A stretch of 51,985 nucleotides of DNA. Origin: Chloroflexota bacterium. GTDB taxonomy: Bacteria > Chloroflexota > Anaerolineae > DUEN01. The notes below the pieces were generated by a model. The model saw only the letters and a program-made list of their open reading frames with translations. It was not told the DNA's origin and searched no databases. Where the stretch lies: positions 1-51,985 of the forward strand of contig JAADGJ010000013.1 of NCBI GenBank assembly GCA_013152435.1. The letters run 5' to 3'. The translations under genes and the position numbers were made by a program. The stretch's first letter is position 1; each line of letters opens with the position of its first letter. Positions 18,240 to 26,326 of the stretch are shown here, one piece after another.

Positions 18240-18244
18240 AGGGA

Positions 18245-18328
18245 TGAGGCAATGAGGCACAAAGGTATGAGGGAAGACGCGGGGTTCAGGATGTAGGCGC
18301 CCTCGTTACCTCGTCGCCTCGTTGCCTC
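18245..18328. repeat. Palindromic gap cassette G5 (word TGAGGCAA)
   Basis: TGAGGCAATGAGGCAC at the left and CGCCTCGTTGCCTCA at the right form an imperfect inverted repeat made of GAGGCAA-like words. It fills the lysW-lysX gap and uses a different word from G1-G4. Confidence 0.7.
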
Positions 18329-18353
18329 ACCACTCGCATACCGGAGATGAACC

Positions 18354-19247
18354 ATGAAAGTTGGTGTCCTTTGCTCGCGCATTCGCGTCGAGGAGAAGCT
18401 GCTTTTCCAGAAGATGGAAGAGCGCGGGATCCCCTTCGAGCGCATCGACGATCGACAGGTGATCTTCGACTTCCACAGCGACGGTTGGACGCAATACGAC
18501 GTCGTCCTGGAGCGTTGCATCAACCACTCCCGGGCGTTATACTCCCTGCGCATCCTGGACGATCGCGGCATCCCTACCGTCAACACGTTCGAGGTAGCCG
18601 ACACGTGCGGCAATAAGCTGCTGACCACCTCGGCGTTGGTGCGGGCGGGCGTGCCCACGCCCAAGACCTTCATCGCCTACACGCCGGAGTCGGCGCTGGA
18701 GGCCATCGAGCGCATGGGCTATCCCGTGGTGCTCAAGCCGGCCGTGGGCTCGTGGGGTCGCCTGCTCTCCAAGATCAACGATCGCGATGCCGCTGAGGCC
18801 GTGCTGGAACACAAACAGATCCTGGGGACCTATCATCACTCCATCTTCTACATCCAGGAGTATATCCACAAGCCCGAACGGGACATCCGGGCGTTCGTGG
18901 TGGGCGACGAGACCATCTGCGCCATCTATCGCATCTCGCCTCACTGGATCACCAACACGGCGCGTGGTGGCACCGCAACCAACTGCCCGATCACGCCCGA
19001 GCTGAACGATCTCTGCGTCCGGGCTGCCCGGGCCGTCGGCGGGGGCGTCGTCGCCGTCGACGTGCTGGAAGATCCCGAGCGCGGCCTCCTGGTCAACGAG
19101 GTGAACTACACCATGGAGTTCCGGAACTCCATCGAGCCCACCGGCGTGGACATCCCGGGCCGCATCATCGATTTCGTCGTGCGCGTGGCAAAGGAGGGAT
19201 GGGCCGCCGCCAATGGCTGGGAGCAACCCGCGGAGGTGACGGCCTGA
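18354..19247 (+). CDS. lysX: LysX, alpha-aminoadipate-LysW ligase
   Basis: A 297-residue ATP-grasp ligase of the RimK/LysX group that joins the amino group of alpha-aminoadipate to the C-terminal Glu of LysW. Features in order: an N-terminal pre-ATP-grasp domain; [20 protein letters not shown] with the ATP-binding Lys; [20 protein letters not shown]; and [23 protein letters not shown], with metal ligands and the C-terminal signature of LysX proteins. ATG follows CGGAGATG. Its stop overlaps the HAD gene start by one base. An additional ArgX role (glutamate) cannot be excluded from sequence alone. Confidence 0.95.
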   Translation: MKVGVLCSRIRVEEKLLFQKMEERGIPFERIDDRQVIFDFHSDGWTQYDVVLERCINHSRALYSLRILDDRGIPTVNTFEVADTCGNKLLTTSALVRAGVPTPKTFIAYTPESALEAIERMGYPVVLKPAVGSWGRLLSKINDRDAAEAVLEHKQILGTYHHSIFYIQEYIHKPERDIRAFVVGDETICAIYRISPHWITNTARGGTATNCPITPELNDLCVRAARAVGGGVVAVDVLEDPERGLLVNEVNYTMEFRNSIEPTGVDIPGRIIDFVVRVAKEGWAAANGWEQPAEVTA

Positions 19248-19975
19248 TGCCTCTGCGTGCGATCACGTTCGACTTTTGGGGAACGCTGTACTGGGTCCCC
19301 ACGGACGGCACCAGCCGAGAGCGACGCACTGAGCTGCTATATCGCTACCTGACCAAACACGGATACGCCATCTCACGAGAACGGCTGCGCGCGGCGTTGG
19401 ACGACAGCTTTCGACGCGCTTACGAGGTGTGGATACGGGAGATGCGCACGGCGAATGCGGCCGAGCGGCTGCGATGGATCCTGAGCGACGTGGGAGCCAC
19501 GCTCCCCTCCCAGGTTCGCGATGCCCTGAGACGAGAGATGGAGGAGACGCTGCTGTCCGAGCCGGTGACGCCAATTCCGGGGGCCATCGAGACGGTGCGC
19601 GCACTGGCCGGGCGCTATCGCCTGGGGCTGATCTCCGACACGGGCATGAGTCCCGGCCGTGTCCTCCGCCACTTCATGGCCCGCGATGGGATCCTCGGGC
19701 TGTTCCAGTACTGCGCGTTCTCCGACGAAACCGGACGGGCCAAGCCCCATGAACGGCAGTTCCTGGATACGCTGAAGCGGCTGGAGGCGCGGCCGGAGGA
19801 GGCCGCTCATATCGGCGACCTGGCAGCCACCGACATCGCGGGCGCCCGCCGTGTGGGCATGAAGGCCGTGCTCTTCACCGGCATCACCGAAGGGCAGGAT
19901 CCCTCGCAGGCCCATGCCATCATCTCCTCCTACGAGGAACTGCTTCCCATCCTGCACGCGTGGAGCGACTCATGA
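19247..19975 (+). CDS. HAD-superfamily hydrolase
   Basis: A 242-residue haloacid dehalogenase-like phosphatase. Motif I is FDFWGTLYW (nucleophile Asp in DFWGT), motif II LISDTGMS, motif III around TGRAKPHERQF (Lys), and motif IV IGDLAATDIAGARRVGM. An alpha-helical cap lies between motifs I and II. ATG overlaps the lysX stop and follows GGAGGTGA; the gene then overlaps lysY by ATGA. The tight coupling on both sides shows it is a true operon member. The substrate is unknown; a role in the pathway or in metabolite repair is possible but not shown. Confidence 0.88.
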   Translation: MPLRAITFDFWGTLYWVPTDGTSRERRTELLYRYLTKHGYAISRERLRAALDDSFRRAYEVWIREMRTANAAERLRWILSDVGATLPSQVRDALRREMEETLLSEPVTPIPGAIETVRALAGRYRLGLISDTGMSPGRVLRHFMARDGILGLFQYCAFSDETGRAKPHERQFLDTLKRLEARPEEAAHIGDLAATDIAGARRVGMKAVLFTGITEGQDPSQAHAIISSYEELLPILHAWSDS

Positions 19976-21033
19976 GCACAGATCGGCTGAGCGTGAGCAT
20001 CGTAGGGGCCTCCGGATACACCGGCGGCGAACTGTTACGCCTGCTGTTAAGCCATCCCGACGTCGAGATCGGACAGGTCACCTCGGAGCGCCACGCGGGA
20101 CGTTATGTCCACTTCGTGCATCCCAATCTCCGCGGCCACACCCGGCTGAAGTTCACCAGCGCCAGCGAGCTCCAGCCATGCGATCTACTCTTCCTTTGCC
20201 TGCCCCATGGCCAGGCGCAAGCACGTATCGATGACTTCGCCGCGCTGGCGCCTCGCATCATCGACCTGAGCGCCGATTTCCGGCTGCGCGACCCGGTGCT
20301 ATACGAACGGTGGTACGGTCAGCCTCATGCCGCGCCCGAATGGCTGGGCCGATTCGTCTACGGGCTGCCGGAGCTCCATCGCGAGGAGATCCGGGGCGCC
20401 TCGTACGTCTCCGGCGTGGGCTGTAACGCTACGGCGACCACGCTGGCGCTGTGGCCGCTCTTCCAGGCCGATCTGGCCGACCGGAGCCGCGACGTCGTCG
20501 TCGAGGTGAAGGTGGGATCATCGGAGGGAGGCAACAGCCCATCGGAGGCCTCGCATCACCCGGAGCGGAGCGGGGTCGTACGATCGTTCGCCCCCACCGG
20601 CCATCGCCATACCGCCGAGGTCGTCCAGGCGCTTTCCTCGACCGGCCAGACGCCGCCCATCCACCTCTCGGCGACGGCCATCGAGCTGGTGCGCGGCGTG
20701 CTGGCCACCGGACACGTGTTCCTGAAGGACCGGAGCCTGACCGAGCGAGACCTGTGGAAGGCTTATCGGGCGGCCTATCGGGATGAGCCGTTCGTCCGCA
20801 TCGTCAAGGAGCGCCAGGGAATCTACCGCTATCCGGAGCCGAAGATCGTGGCCGGGTCGAACCATGCGGATGTGGGCTTCGAGCTGGACCCGGAGACCGG
20901 TCGGGTGGTCGCGCTGTGCGCCATCGACAACCTGATGAAGGGCGCCGCGGGCACAGCCGTGCAGTGTATGAACCTGATGTGCGGCTTCCCGGAGACGAGG
21001 GGGCTGGAGTTTACGGGATTACATCCGGTGTGA
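19972..21033 (+). CDS. lysY: LysY, LysW-aminoadipyl 6-phosphate reductase
   Basis: A 353-residue NADPH-dependent reductase of the ArgC family that reduces the LysW-bound aminoadipyl phosphate to the semialdehyde. The Rossmann start is VSIVGASGYTGGELLRLLLSHP. The catalytic Cys151 lies in SGVGCNATATTLALWPL. Later segments KVGSSEGGNSPSEASHHPERSG and the C-terminal IDNLMKGAAGTAVQCMNLM are typical of ArgC/LysY. ATG 19972 overlaps the HAD stop. Context (LysW, X, Z) identifies LysY rather than ArgC. Confidence 0.95.
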   Translation: MSTDRLSVSIVGASGYTGGELLRLLLSHPDVEIGQVTSERHAGRYVHFVHPNLRGHTRLKFTSASELQPCDLLFLCLPHGQAQARIDDFAALAPRIIDLSADFRLRDPVLYERWYGQPHAAPEWLGRFVYGLPELHREEIRGASYVSGVGCNATATTLALWPLFQADLADRSRDVVVEVKVGSSEGGNSPSEASHHPERSGVVRSFAPTGHRHTAEVVQALSSTGQTPPIHLSATAIELVRGVLATGHVFLKDRSLTERDLWKAYRAAYRDEPFVRIVKERQGIYRYPEPKIVAGSNHADVGFELDPETGRVVALCAIDNLMKGAAGTAVQCMNLMCGFPETRGLEFTGLHPV

Positions 21034-21039
21034 GCACCG

Positions 21040-21170
21040 GATACGGATACAGGATTCATGATGCACGATGCGGGGTTCGGGACATAGGATGCAGAGCACC
21101 CTATCCGGATCCCGGGCCCTGCCTCCCTGCATCCTGCATCTTGCACCCTGTATCCTGCACCTTGCATCCT
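21040..21170. repeat. Palindromic gap cassette G6 (word GGATGCA)
   Basis: The lysY-lysZ gap carries tandem GGATACAGGAT/GATGCACGATGC words on the left and their complements (CTGCATCCTGCATCTTGCACC) on the right, forming a long imperfect inverted repeat. The architecture is the same as G1-G5 but the word is different. Confidence 0.75.
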
Positions 21171-21186
21171 GACCGAAGAGGTGACC

Positions 21187-21990
21187 ATGATCGTCGTCAA
21201 AATCGGTGGCAGTGAGGGGATCAACCTGGACCTGATCGCGGATGATATCGCCGCGTTGGTGAAAGAGGGCCAACGGATGATCGTCGTCCACGGCGGCTCG
21301 GCGGAAACCAACCGGGTGGCCGAGGCGCTGGGGCACCCTCCCCGTTTCGTCACGTCCGTGTCGGGCTACACCAGCCGCTACACCGACCGCAAGACGCTGG
21401 AGATCTTCGAGATGGTGTACTGCGGCAAGGTCAACAAGGGGCTGGTGGAACGGCTCCAGCGGCGCGGCGTGAACGCGGTGGGGCTCTCCGGGCTGGACGG
21501 CCGCATCTTTGAGGGGCCGCGCAAGGCGGTCATCAAGGTGATCCAAAACGGGCGGCGCATGGTGCTGCGGGATGACTACACGGGCAAAGTGGAGCGGGTA
21601 AACGCGGATCTGCTGCGCCTGCTGCTGGACAACGGCTATCTGCCGGTGCTCACCCCGCCGGCCGCCTCCTACGATGGCGAGGCCATCAACGTGGACGGGG
21701 ATCGGGCGGCCGCGGCGGTGGCCAAGGCGATGGGGGCCGAGCAGCTCATCATCCTGTCCAACGTGCCGGGCCTGCTACGCAACTACCCGGACGAATCCAG
21801 CCTGATCCCGCATATCCCGCGCGGCCGGGTAGAATCGGCCATGGACTTCGCCCAGGACCGGATGAAGAAGAAGGTGCTGGGGGCCACCGAAGCGCTGGAA
21901 TCGGGCGTGCGCCGGGTGGTCTTCGCCGACGGCCGGATGGAACAGCCGATCCGCCGGGCGTTGGCCGGCCAGGGAACCGTCATCGAGTGA
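21187..21990 (+). CDS. lysZ: LysZ, LysW-aminoadipate kinase
   Basis: A 267-residue amino-acid-kinase-fold enzyme (ArgB family) that phosphorylates the side-chain carboxyl of LysW-bound aminoadipate. VVKIGGSEG is the phosphate-binding Lys loop, VVHGGSAETN the substrate-binding loop and AINVDGDRAAAAVAKAM the nucleotide segment. LSNVPGLLRNYPDESSLI and RMKKKVLGATEALESGVRRVVFADGR complete the family pattern. ATG 21187 is chosen over GTG 21181 for its spacing to AGAGG. Confidence 0.95.
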   Translation: MIVVKIGGSEGINLDLIADDIAALVKEGQRMIVVHGGSAETNRVAEALGHPPRFVTSVSGYTSRYTDRKTLEIFEMVYCGKVNKGLVERLQRRGVNAVGLSGLDGRIFEGPRKAVIKVIQNGRRMVLRDDYTGKVERVNADLLRLLLDNGYLPVLTPPAASYDGEAINVDGDRAAAAVAKAMGAEQLIILSNVPGLLRNYPDESSLIPHIPRGRVESAMDFAQDRMKKKVLGATEALESGVRRVVFADGRMEQPIRRALAGQGTVIE

Positions 21991-22020
21991 ACAGGATGCC
22001 CCACACGGACGAGGTGCATT

Positions 22021-22920
22021 GTGAATGAGACGAAGGCCACCATTGACATCTCTCCGGAGATCAAGGAGAAGCTCCTGTCCTTCCAGCGAAACGAGATCAC
22101 CGAGCATCTGATCTATCAGCGGCTGGCTCAGAGTGTGAAAGAGCCGGAGAATCGGAAGATCCTGGAGCAGATCGCAGCCGATGAGTTGAGGCATTACAAC
22201 ACCTGGCGCGGCTACAGTCAAGAGGATGTGCCACCGGACAGGCGTCAGGTATGGTTCTACACCACGCTGAGCCGGATATTCGGGCTGACCTTTGGGCTGA
22301 AGCTGATGGAAAGCGGCGAAGAGGCGGCTCACGAGGACTACGCATCGCTGATCGGCGTGCTGCCAGATGCAGAACAGCTGGCAGAGGAGGAGAAGGTCCA
22401 CGAATCCCGGCTCATCGACCTCCTCGACGAAGATCTACTGCGGTATGTGGGGTCCATCGTCTTGGGATTGAACGACGCGCTGGTCGAGTTGACCGGCGCA
22501 CTGGCGGGCCTGACCCTTGCGCTGCAAAATACACAGCTCATCGCCATGACGGGCGCCATTACGGGCATCGCGGCGGCGCTGTCCATGGCCACGTCCGAGT
22601 ACCTGTCCGTGCGGGAGGAGCAGGACATCACCGATCGAACGCCCGGCAAGGCCGCGGTGTACACCGGCCTGGCGTACATCGCGACCGTGCTCGTCCTGAT
22701 CGCGCCCTATCTCTGGTTCGAAAACTACTTCGTGTGCCTGATCGCCACGCTGATCATCGCCGTGGCGATCATCGCCCTGTTCAACTATTACGTGGCCGTC
22801 GCCAGAGAGCTCTCCTTCCGCAAACGTTTCCTGGAGATGGCCGCGCTGAGCTTAGGCGTCGCTGCCTTCAGCTTTTTGGTGGGCTACGCGCTCCGCACCC
22901 TCTTCGGGGTCGAGGTCTAG
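22021..22920 (+). CDS. Ferritin-like/CCC1 (VIT1) fusion, probable iron or manganese transporter
   Basis: A 299-residue protein with an N-terminal rubrerythrin/ferritin-like four-helix domain (about residues 8-135) fused to a VIT1/CCC1-type membrane domain (about 140-299). Likely di-metal ligands are in LSFQRNEITEHLIYQRL (Glu), IAADELRHYNTW (ExxRH), the SGEEAAHEDY helix and AEEEKVHESRL (ExxxH). The membrane part has the CCC1 pattern LGLNDALVELTGALAGL and SMATSEYLSVREEQD. Such fusions resemble MbfA-type iron exporters. GTG start follows GAGG. Its place between lysZ and lysJ is unexplained; a membrane iron carrier in a lysine operon may be chance co-transcription. Confidence 0.88.
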   Translation: MNETKATIDISPEIKEKLLSFQRNEITEHLIYQRLAQSVKEPENRKILEQIAADELRHYNTWRGYSQEDVPPDRRQVWFYTTLSRIFGLTFGLKLMESGEEAAHEDYASLIGVLPDAEQLAEEEKVHESRLIDLLDEDLLRYVGSIVLGLNDALVELTGALAGLTLALQNTQLIAMTGAITGIAAALSMATSEYLSVREEQDITDRTPGKAAVYTGLAYIATVLVLIAPYLWFENYFVCLIATLIIAVAIIALFNYYVAVARELSFRKRFLEMAALSLGVAAFSFLVGYALRTLFGVEV

Positions 22921-22980
22921 CCTCCGCGCCACGGCCGCCCGGCCTGAGACGAGGGTCCCCTTCTTCCGGGAGGAAGCACT

Positions 22981-24288
22981 ATGTCGTCCAACATGTCCAT
23001 CATCGAGCTTGAATCTCGCTACACCTCCGGCGCGTACCCCAAGCGGGAGGTCGCCATCGTGCGCGGCCGGGGAGCCCGGCTATGGGACGCCGACGGTCGC
23101 GAGTACATCGATTGCGCCTCCGGCCATGGCGTGGCGCTCATCGGCCACGGCCGCCCCGAGGTGGCCGACGCCATCGCCGAGCAGGCCCAGCGACTCATCA
23201 CCTGTCCGGAGGTCTTCTACAACGACCAGCGCGCCCGCCTGCTGGAGCGGCTGATCGGCCTGGCACCCGAGGGGCTGACCCGGGCCTTCCTCTGCAACTC
23301 CGGCGCAGAGGCCATCGAGGGCGCCATCAAGTTCGCCCGTCTGGCCACCGGCCGCCCCGGCATCGTGGCGACCATGCGCGGCTTCCACGGCCGCACCCTG
23401 GGCGCGCTCTCCGCCACCTGGGAGAAGAAGTACCGACGGCCGTTCGAGCCGCTGGTCCCCGGGTTCACCCATGTGCCCTACAATAACCTGGACCGGCTGG
23501 CCCAGGCCGTCACCGAGGACACCGCGGCCGTCCTCCTGGAGGTCGTCCAGGGCGAGGGGGGCGTCCGGCCCGGCTCCCGGGAGTTCTTGCAGGGCGCCCG
23601 GGAGGTCTGCGACAAGGCTGGGGCCCTGTTGATCGTGGACGAGGTGCAGACGGGATTTGGCCGCACAGGGCGATGGTTCGCGGTAGAGCACCATGACCTC
23701 CGGCCTGACCTGATGGCGCTGGCTAAGGGGATGGCAGGCGGCGTCCCCATGGGCGCCGTCCTCATGACCGACGCCGTAGCCAGCCAGATCAAGCCGGGCG
23801 CACATGGCTCCACCTTCGGCGGCAATCCGCTGGCCTGCGCGGCCGCCCTGGCGACCATCGATGTGCTGGAGCGGGAGGATCTGCCCCGCCAGGCGGCGGA
23901 GAAGGGGAGCTATCTCATCGAGCGCCTGCGCCGCATCGAGTCGCCGAAGATACGTGAGGTCCGAGGGGTGGGGCTGATGGTGGGCGTGGAGCTGAGGGAG
24001 CGCAGCACGCCATATCTGCGCAGGCTGATGGACCGGGGCGTGTTGGCTCTGCCGGCAGGGCCTACGGTCGTCCGCTTCCTGCCACCGCTGGTCATCAGCC
24101 GGGAGGAACTGGATCGAGTCGTGGACGAGCTCGCCATCGTGCTGGCTAAACACGTTAACGGTAGGGGCAGGGCTGAGACCTGCCCCATGCGCATCAACTT
24201 AACGACGCAGGCAAGGACCTTCGATTGCTGCTCTGCACTATCTGGACAATGTCACATTCGAGGCGACAGGGAAATCAGCCGCCTGTGA
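22981..24288 (+). CDS. lysJ: LysJ, LysW-aminoadipate semialdehyde transaminase
   Basis: A class-III PLP aminotransferase (435 residues) that converts LysW-bound aminoadipate semialdehyde to LysW-lysine using glutamate. CNSGAEAIEGAIKFAR is the phosphate-binding region. LIVDEVQTGFGRTGRWF has the PLP-ring Asp, and LAKGMAGGVPMGAVLM holds the Schiff-base Lys. HGSTFGGNPLACAAALAT follows. The natural domain ends near IVLAKHV (about residue 397). The remaining 38 residues start inside a GGGGCAGG palindrome at 24164-24186 and look repeat-derived. ATG follows GGAGGAAG; ATG 22993 is an alternative. Confidence 0.93.
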   Translation: MSSNMSIIELESRYTSGAYPKREVAIVRGRGARLWDADGREYIDCASGHGVALIGHGRPEVADAIAEQAQRLITCPEVFYNDQRARLLERLIGLAPEGLTRAFLCNSGAEAIEGAIKFARLATGRPGIVATMRGFHGRTLGALSATWEKKYRRPFEPLVPGFTHVPYNNLDRLAQAVTEDTAAVLLEVVQGEGGVRPGSREFLQGAREVCDKAGALLIVDEVQTGFGRTGRWFAVEHHDLRPDLMALAKGMAGGVPMGAVLMTDAVASQIKPGAHGSTFGGNPLACAAALATIDVLEREDLPRQAAEKGSYLIERLRRIESPKIREVRGVGLMVGVELRERSTPYLRRLMDRGVLALPAGPTVVRFLPPLVISREELDRVVDELAIVLAKHVNGRGRAETCPMRINLTTQARTFDCCSALSGQCHIRGDREISRL

Positions 24289-24573
24289 CGATCTGTCACC
24301 CTGAGCGGAGCAGGGCGGAGCGAAGGGTCTCCCACCATGCGGGAGGGAGATTCTTCGCTTCGCTCAGAATGACGCATCAAATATGACATTGTTAAGCTAT
24401 TCAGGGGCCAGCATGCCTCAAGAGTGTAAGGGCGAGGCATCCTTGGAAGTACCATCGACATGAGCGTCCGCGCATCTGATGTAGAGAGCGTGCATTATAG
24501 CATCGCCGCTGCAGGATGCCTCGCCCCTACGGGCTTAAATTGATGCCTATGGGGCAGGTCTGAGACCTGCCCC
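24164..24573. repeat. Cluster of four palindromic repeats between convergent genes
   Basis: Four inverted repeats are stacked here: GGGGCAGG/CCTGCCCC at 24164-24186; a long imperfect hairpin at 24295-24373 (GTCACCCTGAGC on the left, GCTCAGAATGAC on the right); an 18-bp near-perfect pair 24426-24443 with 24513-24530; and GGGGCAGGTC/GACCTGCCCC at 24551-24573. The first overlaps the lysJ 3-prime end. The last abuts the stop codon of the convergent phosphatase gene. No gene is seen in 24289-24572. They may end both transcripts. Confidence 0.75.
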
Positions 24574-25430
24574 TACACAAATCCCACGCGGGGGTTCACG
24601 CCCGCCGACTCGCAAGCGGCCGCCACATGGCCGACGATCTTCGAATGGGCACGGCCGTTGCTGGCCACCACCCCCCAGCGAGCGTGCACGTCCGGCTGAT
24701 TGTAACGGAAGGGACGGCCCCAACAATCGGTCATCCGGCCCCCGGCAGCCCGCAGGATGGCATCCGGCGCACACACATCCCACTCCTTGCACCCCAGGCT
24801 GGGATGGATATACAGGTCGGCTTCCCGGGTCGCCAGCAGGCTCACCTTCAACCCGACGCTCCCACAAGGCCGATCCTGTCGGATGCCCAAAGCCTGCCGA
24901 ACGGCCTCGGTCAGCGGGCTGCGATGGGTACGGCTGACCACCAGACGCATCTGGGCGGGCTCAGAGACATCGGACACACGCAGGGGCTCACGCGAGCCAT
25001 CCTGCTCCACCCAAGCCCCCACGCCCGACTGGCCGATGAACAGCCGCTCGGCGATGGGCTGATAGACCAATCCCAACACGGGCTCGCCGTCGATGACCAG
25101 CCCGATCATCACCACGAACTCGCCGGTGCGGTTCACAAAGTCCTGCGTGCCATCCAGCGGATCCACGATCCACACCCGCCGGTGACGCAACCGGGAGCCA
25201 TCGTCCGCCGTCTCCTCGGACAGAAGCCCGTCGTGAGGAAAGGCCGACCGCAAGGCCTCCACGATAATATCGTTACTGGTCCGGTCGGCCGCCGTGATCG
25301 GCTCGTCCGGCGTCTTCCATTCCACGGTGGCGCCGCGAGCGTAGATGGCGGCCACCTGAGCACCAGCCCGGCGGATCACCTCCCGGGCGATCTCCAACTC
25401 CCGTGCTAGAGGCGGTAAAGTCGATGTCAT
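24573..25430 (-). CDS. Inositol monophosphatase/CysQ-family phosphatase
   Basis: A 285-residue Mg-dependent, Li-sensitive-type phosphatase. Metal-binding motifs are ETAD with LLSEE (Glu), WIVDPLDGTQDF (the DPxDGT signature) and CKEWDVCAPDAILRAAGG (the WDxxAP signature). The family hydrolyses inositol phosphates or 3-phosphoadenosine 5-phosphate; the DPLDGTQDFVNRTGEF pattern leans toward CysQ-like enzymes. The ATG at 25430-25428 overlaps the start of the divergent DUF123 gene (25424), an unusual head-to-head arrangement; its AGGTG site is very close to the ATG. The stop codon lies at the edge of a palindrome. Confidence 0.86.
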   Translation of the reverse strand: MTSTLPPLARELEIAREVIRRAGAQVAAIYARGATVEWKTPDEPITAADRTSNDIIVEALRSAFPHDGLLSEETADDGSRLRHRRVWIVDPLDGTQDFVNRTGEFVVMIGLVIDGEPVLGLVYQPIAERLFIGQSGVGAWVEQDGSREPLRVSDVSEPAQMRLVVSRTHRSPLTEAVRQALGIRQDRPCGSVGLKVSLLATREADLYIHPSLGCKEWDVCAPDAILRAAGGRMTDCWGRPFRYNQPDVHARWGVVASNGRAHSKIVGHVAAACESAGVNPRVGFV

Positions 25431-25900
25431 ATCACCTGATCCATAACGAAGATTGGACGGGAAGCCAGATCCCGAATGAGCCCGGCACATACGTGCTGTT
25501 CTTCCACCTCGCCGAGCCGCTCACGATCTCCCCGGGCCGTCTGGGAACGCACCACCTGGATAGCGGATGGTACGCCTACGTGGGCAGCGCCCGTGGGCCT
25601 GGCGGCCTGGCCGCCCGCGTGGCCCGCCATTTGCGGCCGGCGGCGGAAAAGCGCTGCCACTGGCACGTCGACCACCTGACCGCCCGGGCCCACGTAGAAC
25701 GCATCGCATGGGCGGTGGGGGATGACCGCCAGGAGTGCCAGTGGGCCCGCCGGCTCCTGGCCCTGCCTGGCTCCTCCGTCCCGATCCCCCGCTTTGGGGC
25801 ATCGGATTGCACCTGTCCTGCCCACCTGATCCGGGTGCCCAGCGCGGCGGCGGCATACCAGGCGCTGACGGCGGCCCCTCCCGGGTCCGCCCCCGGCTAG
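25424..25900 (+). CDS. DUF123 (GIY-YIG-related) family protein
   Basis: A 158-residue protein of the DUF123 family, distantly related to GIY-YIG nucleases. PGTYVLFFHLAEP and GWYAYVGSARGPGGLAARVARHLR match the GIY-YIG-like core (here TYV...AYVGSA). KRCHWHVDHLT and FGASDCTCPAHLI give conserved His and Cys residues. The biochemical activity of DUF123 proteins is not established. The start at 25424 is supported by AGAGG upstream and by the family N-terminus. It is divergent from and overlaps the CysQ-like start. Confidence 0.8.
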   Translation: MSYHLIHNEDWTGSQIPNEPGTYVLFFHLAEPLTISPGRLGTHHLDSGWYAYVGSARGPGGLAARVARHLRPAAEKRCHWHVDHLTARAHVERIAWAVGDDRQECQWARRLLALPGSSVPIPRFGASDCTCPAHLIRVPSAAAAYQALTAAPPGSAPG

Positions 25901-26326
25901 GGGGACACCGCCCTATTGGCATCAAGTTAAGCGACGCGGAAGCGTGGCCCCGCATCTCTGGGGTGGCTCGGAGGGGCGGTAGCCCCTCACCTGCCCCATG
26001 GGGCCGGAGGCCACCGGCCAAAGCCCCAACCAGGCAGGGAAAAGGCGAGAAAAAGAGTTTTCCTGCGGAGGGGCTTCCCCTCCGCACCTACCGCCCATGG
26101 AGGGAAAAAGCGACAGGCGGGAGCCTCGCCCATGCTGTTACGCTGGTGCGAATACGGCTAGGGGGACACCGCCCCCCATCTGGGCTCCCAATCCCGGAAT
26201 AAGACACGCCCACGTGCGGCCTCTACTCTCGCCCACACGTGGGCGTATTCCTGCAACCGATCAGAAAGATGTTCGCATCCCTCGCGCGACGAGCCGTTCC
26301 TCGCTCACGCGAATCCCACCTTCGCG
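25901..26326. other. Intergenic repeat region
   Basis: No gene is seen in 426 bp. It contains hairpins near 25965-26010, an inverted copy of family C, and a short direct repeat GGCTAGGGGGACACCGCCC at 25896-25914 and 26157-26175. It also has a CCCACGTG/CACGTGGG-type inverted pair at about 26208-26245. Confidence 0.6.
26011..26095. repeat. Dispersed repeat family C, copy 2 (inverted)
   Basis: Reverse-complement counterpart of 12405-12482, sharing GCCCCAACCAGGCAG, GGCGAGAAA and GGGGCTTCCCCTCCGCACC. The GAGGGGCTTCCCCTC core is itself a hairpin. Confidence 0.6.

Noticed and set aside
15919-18328. CRISPR array from the repeated ACGCAATACG words
   Set aside because: Words are 7-12 nt, abut one another without unique spacers and are followed by their own reverse complement; no cas genes are present.
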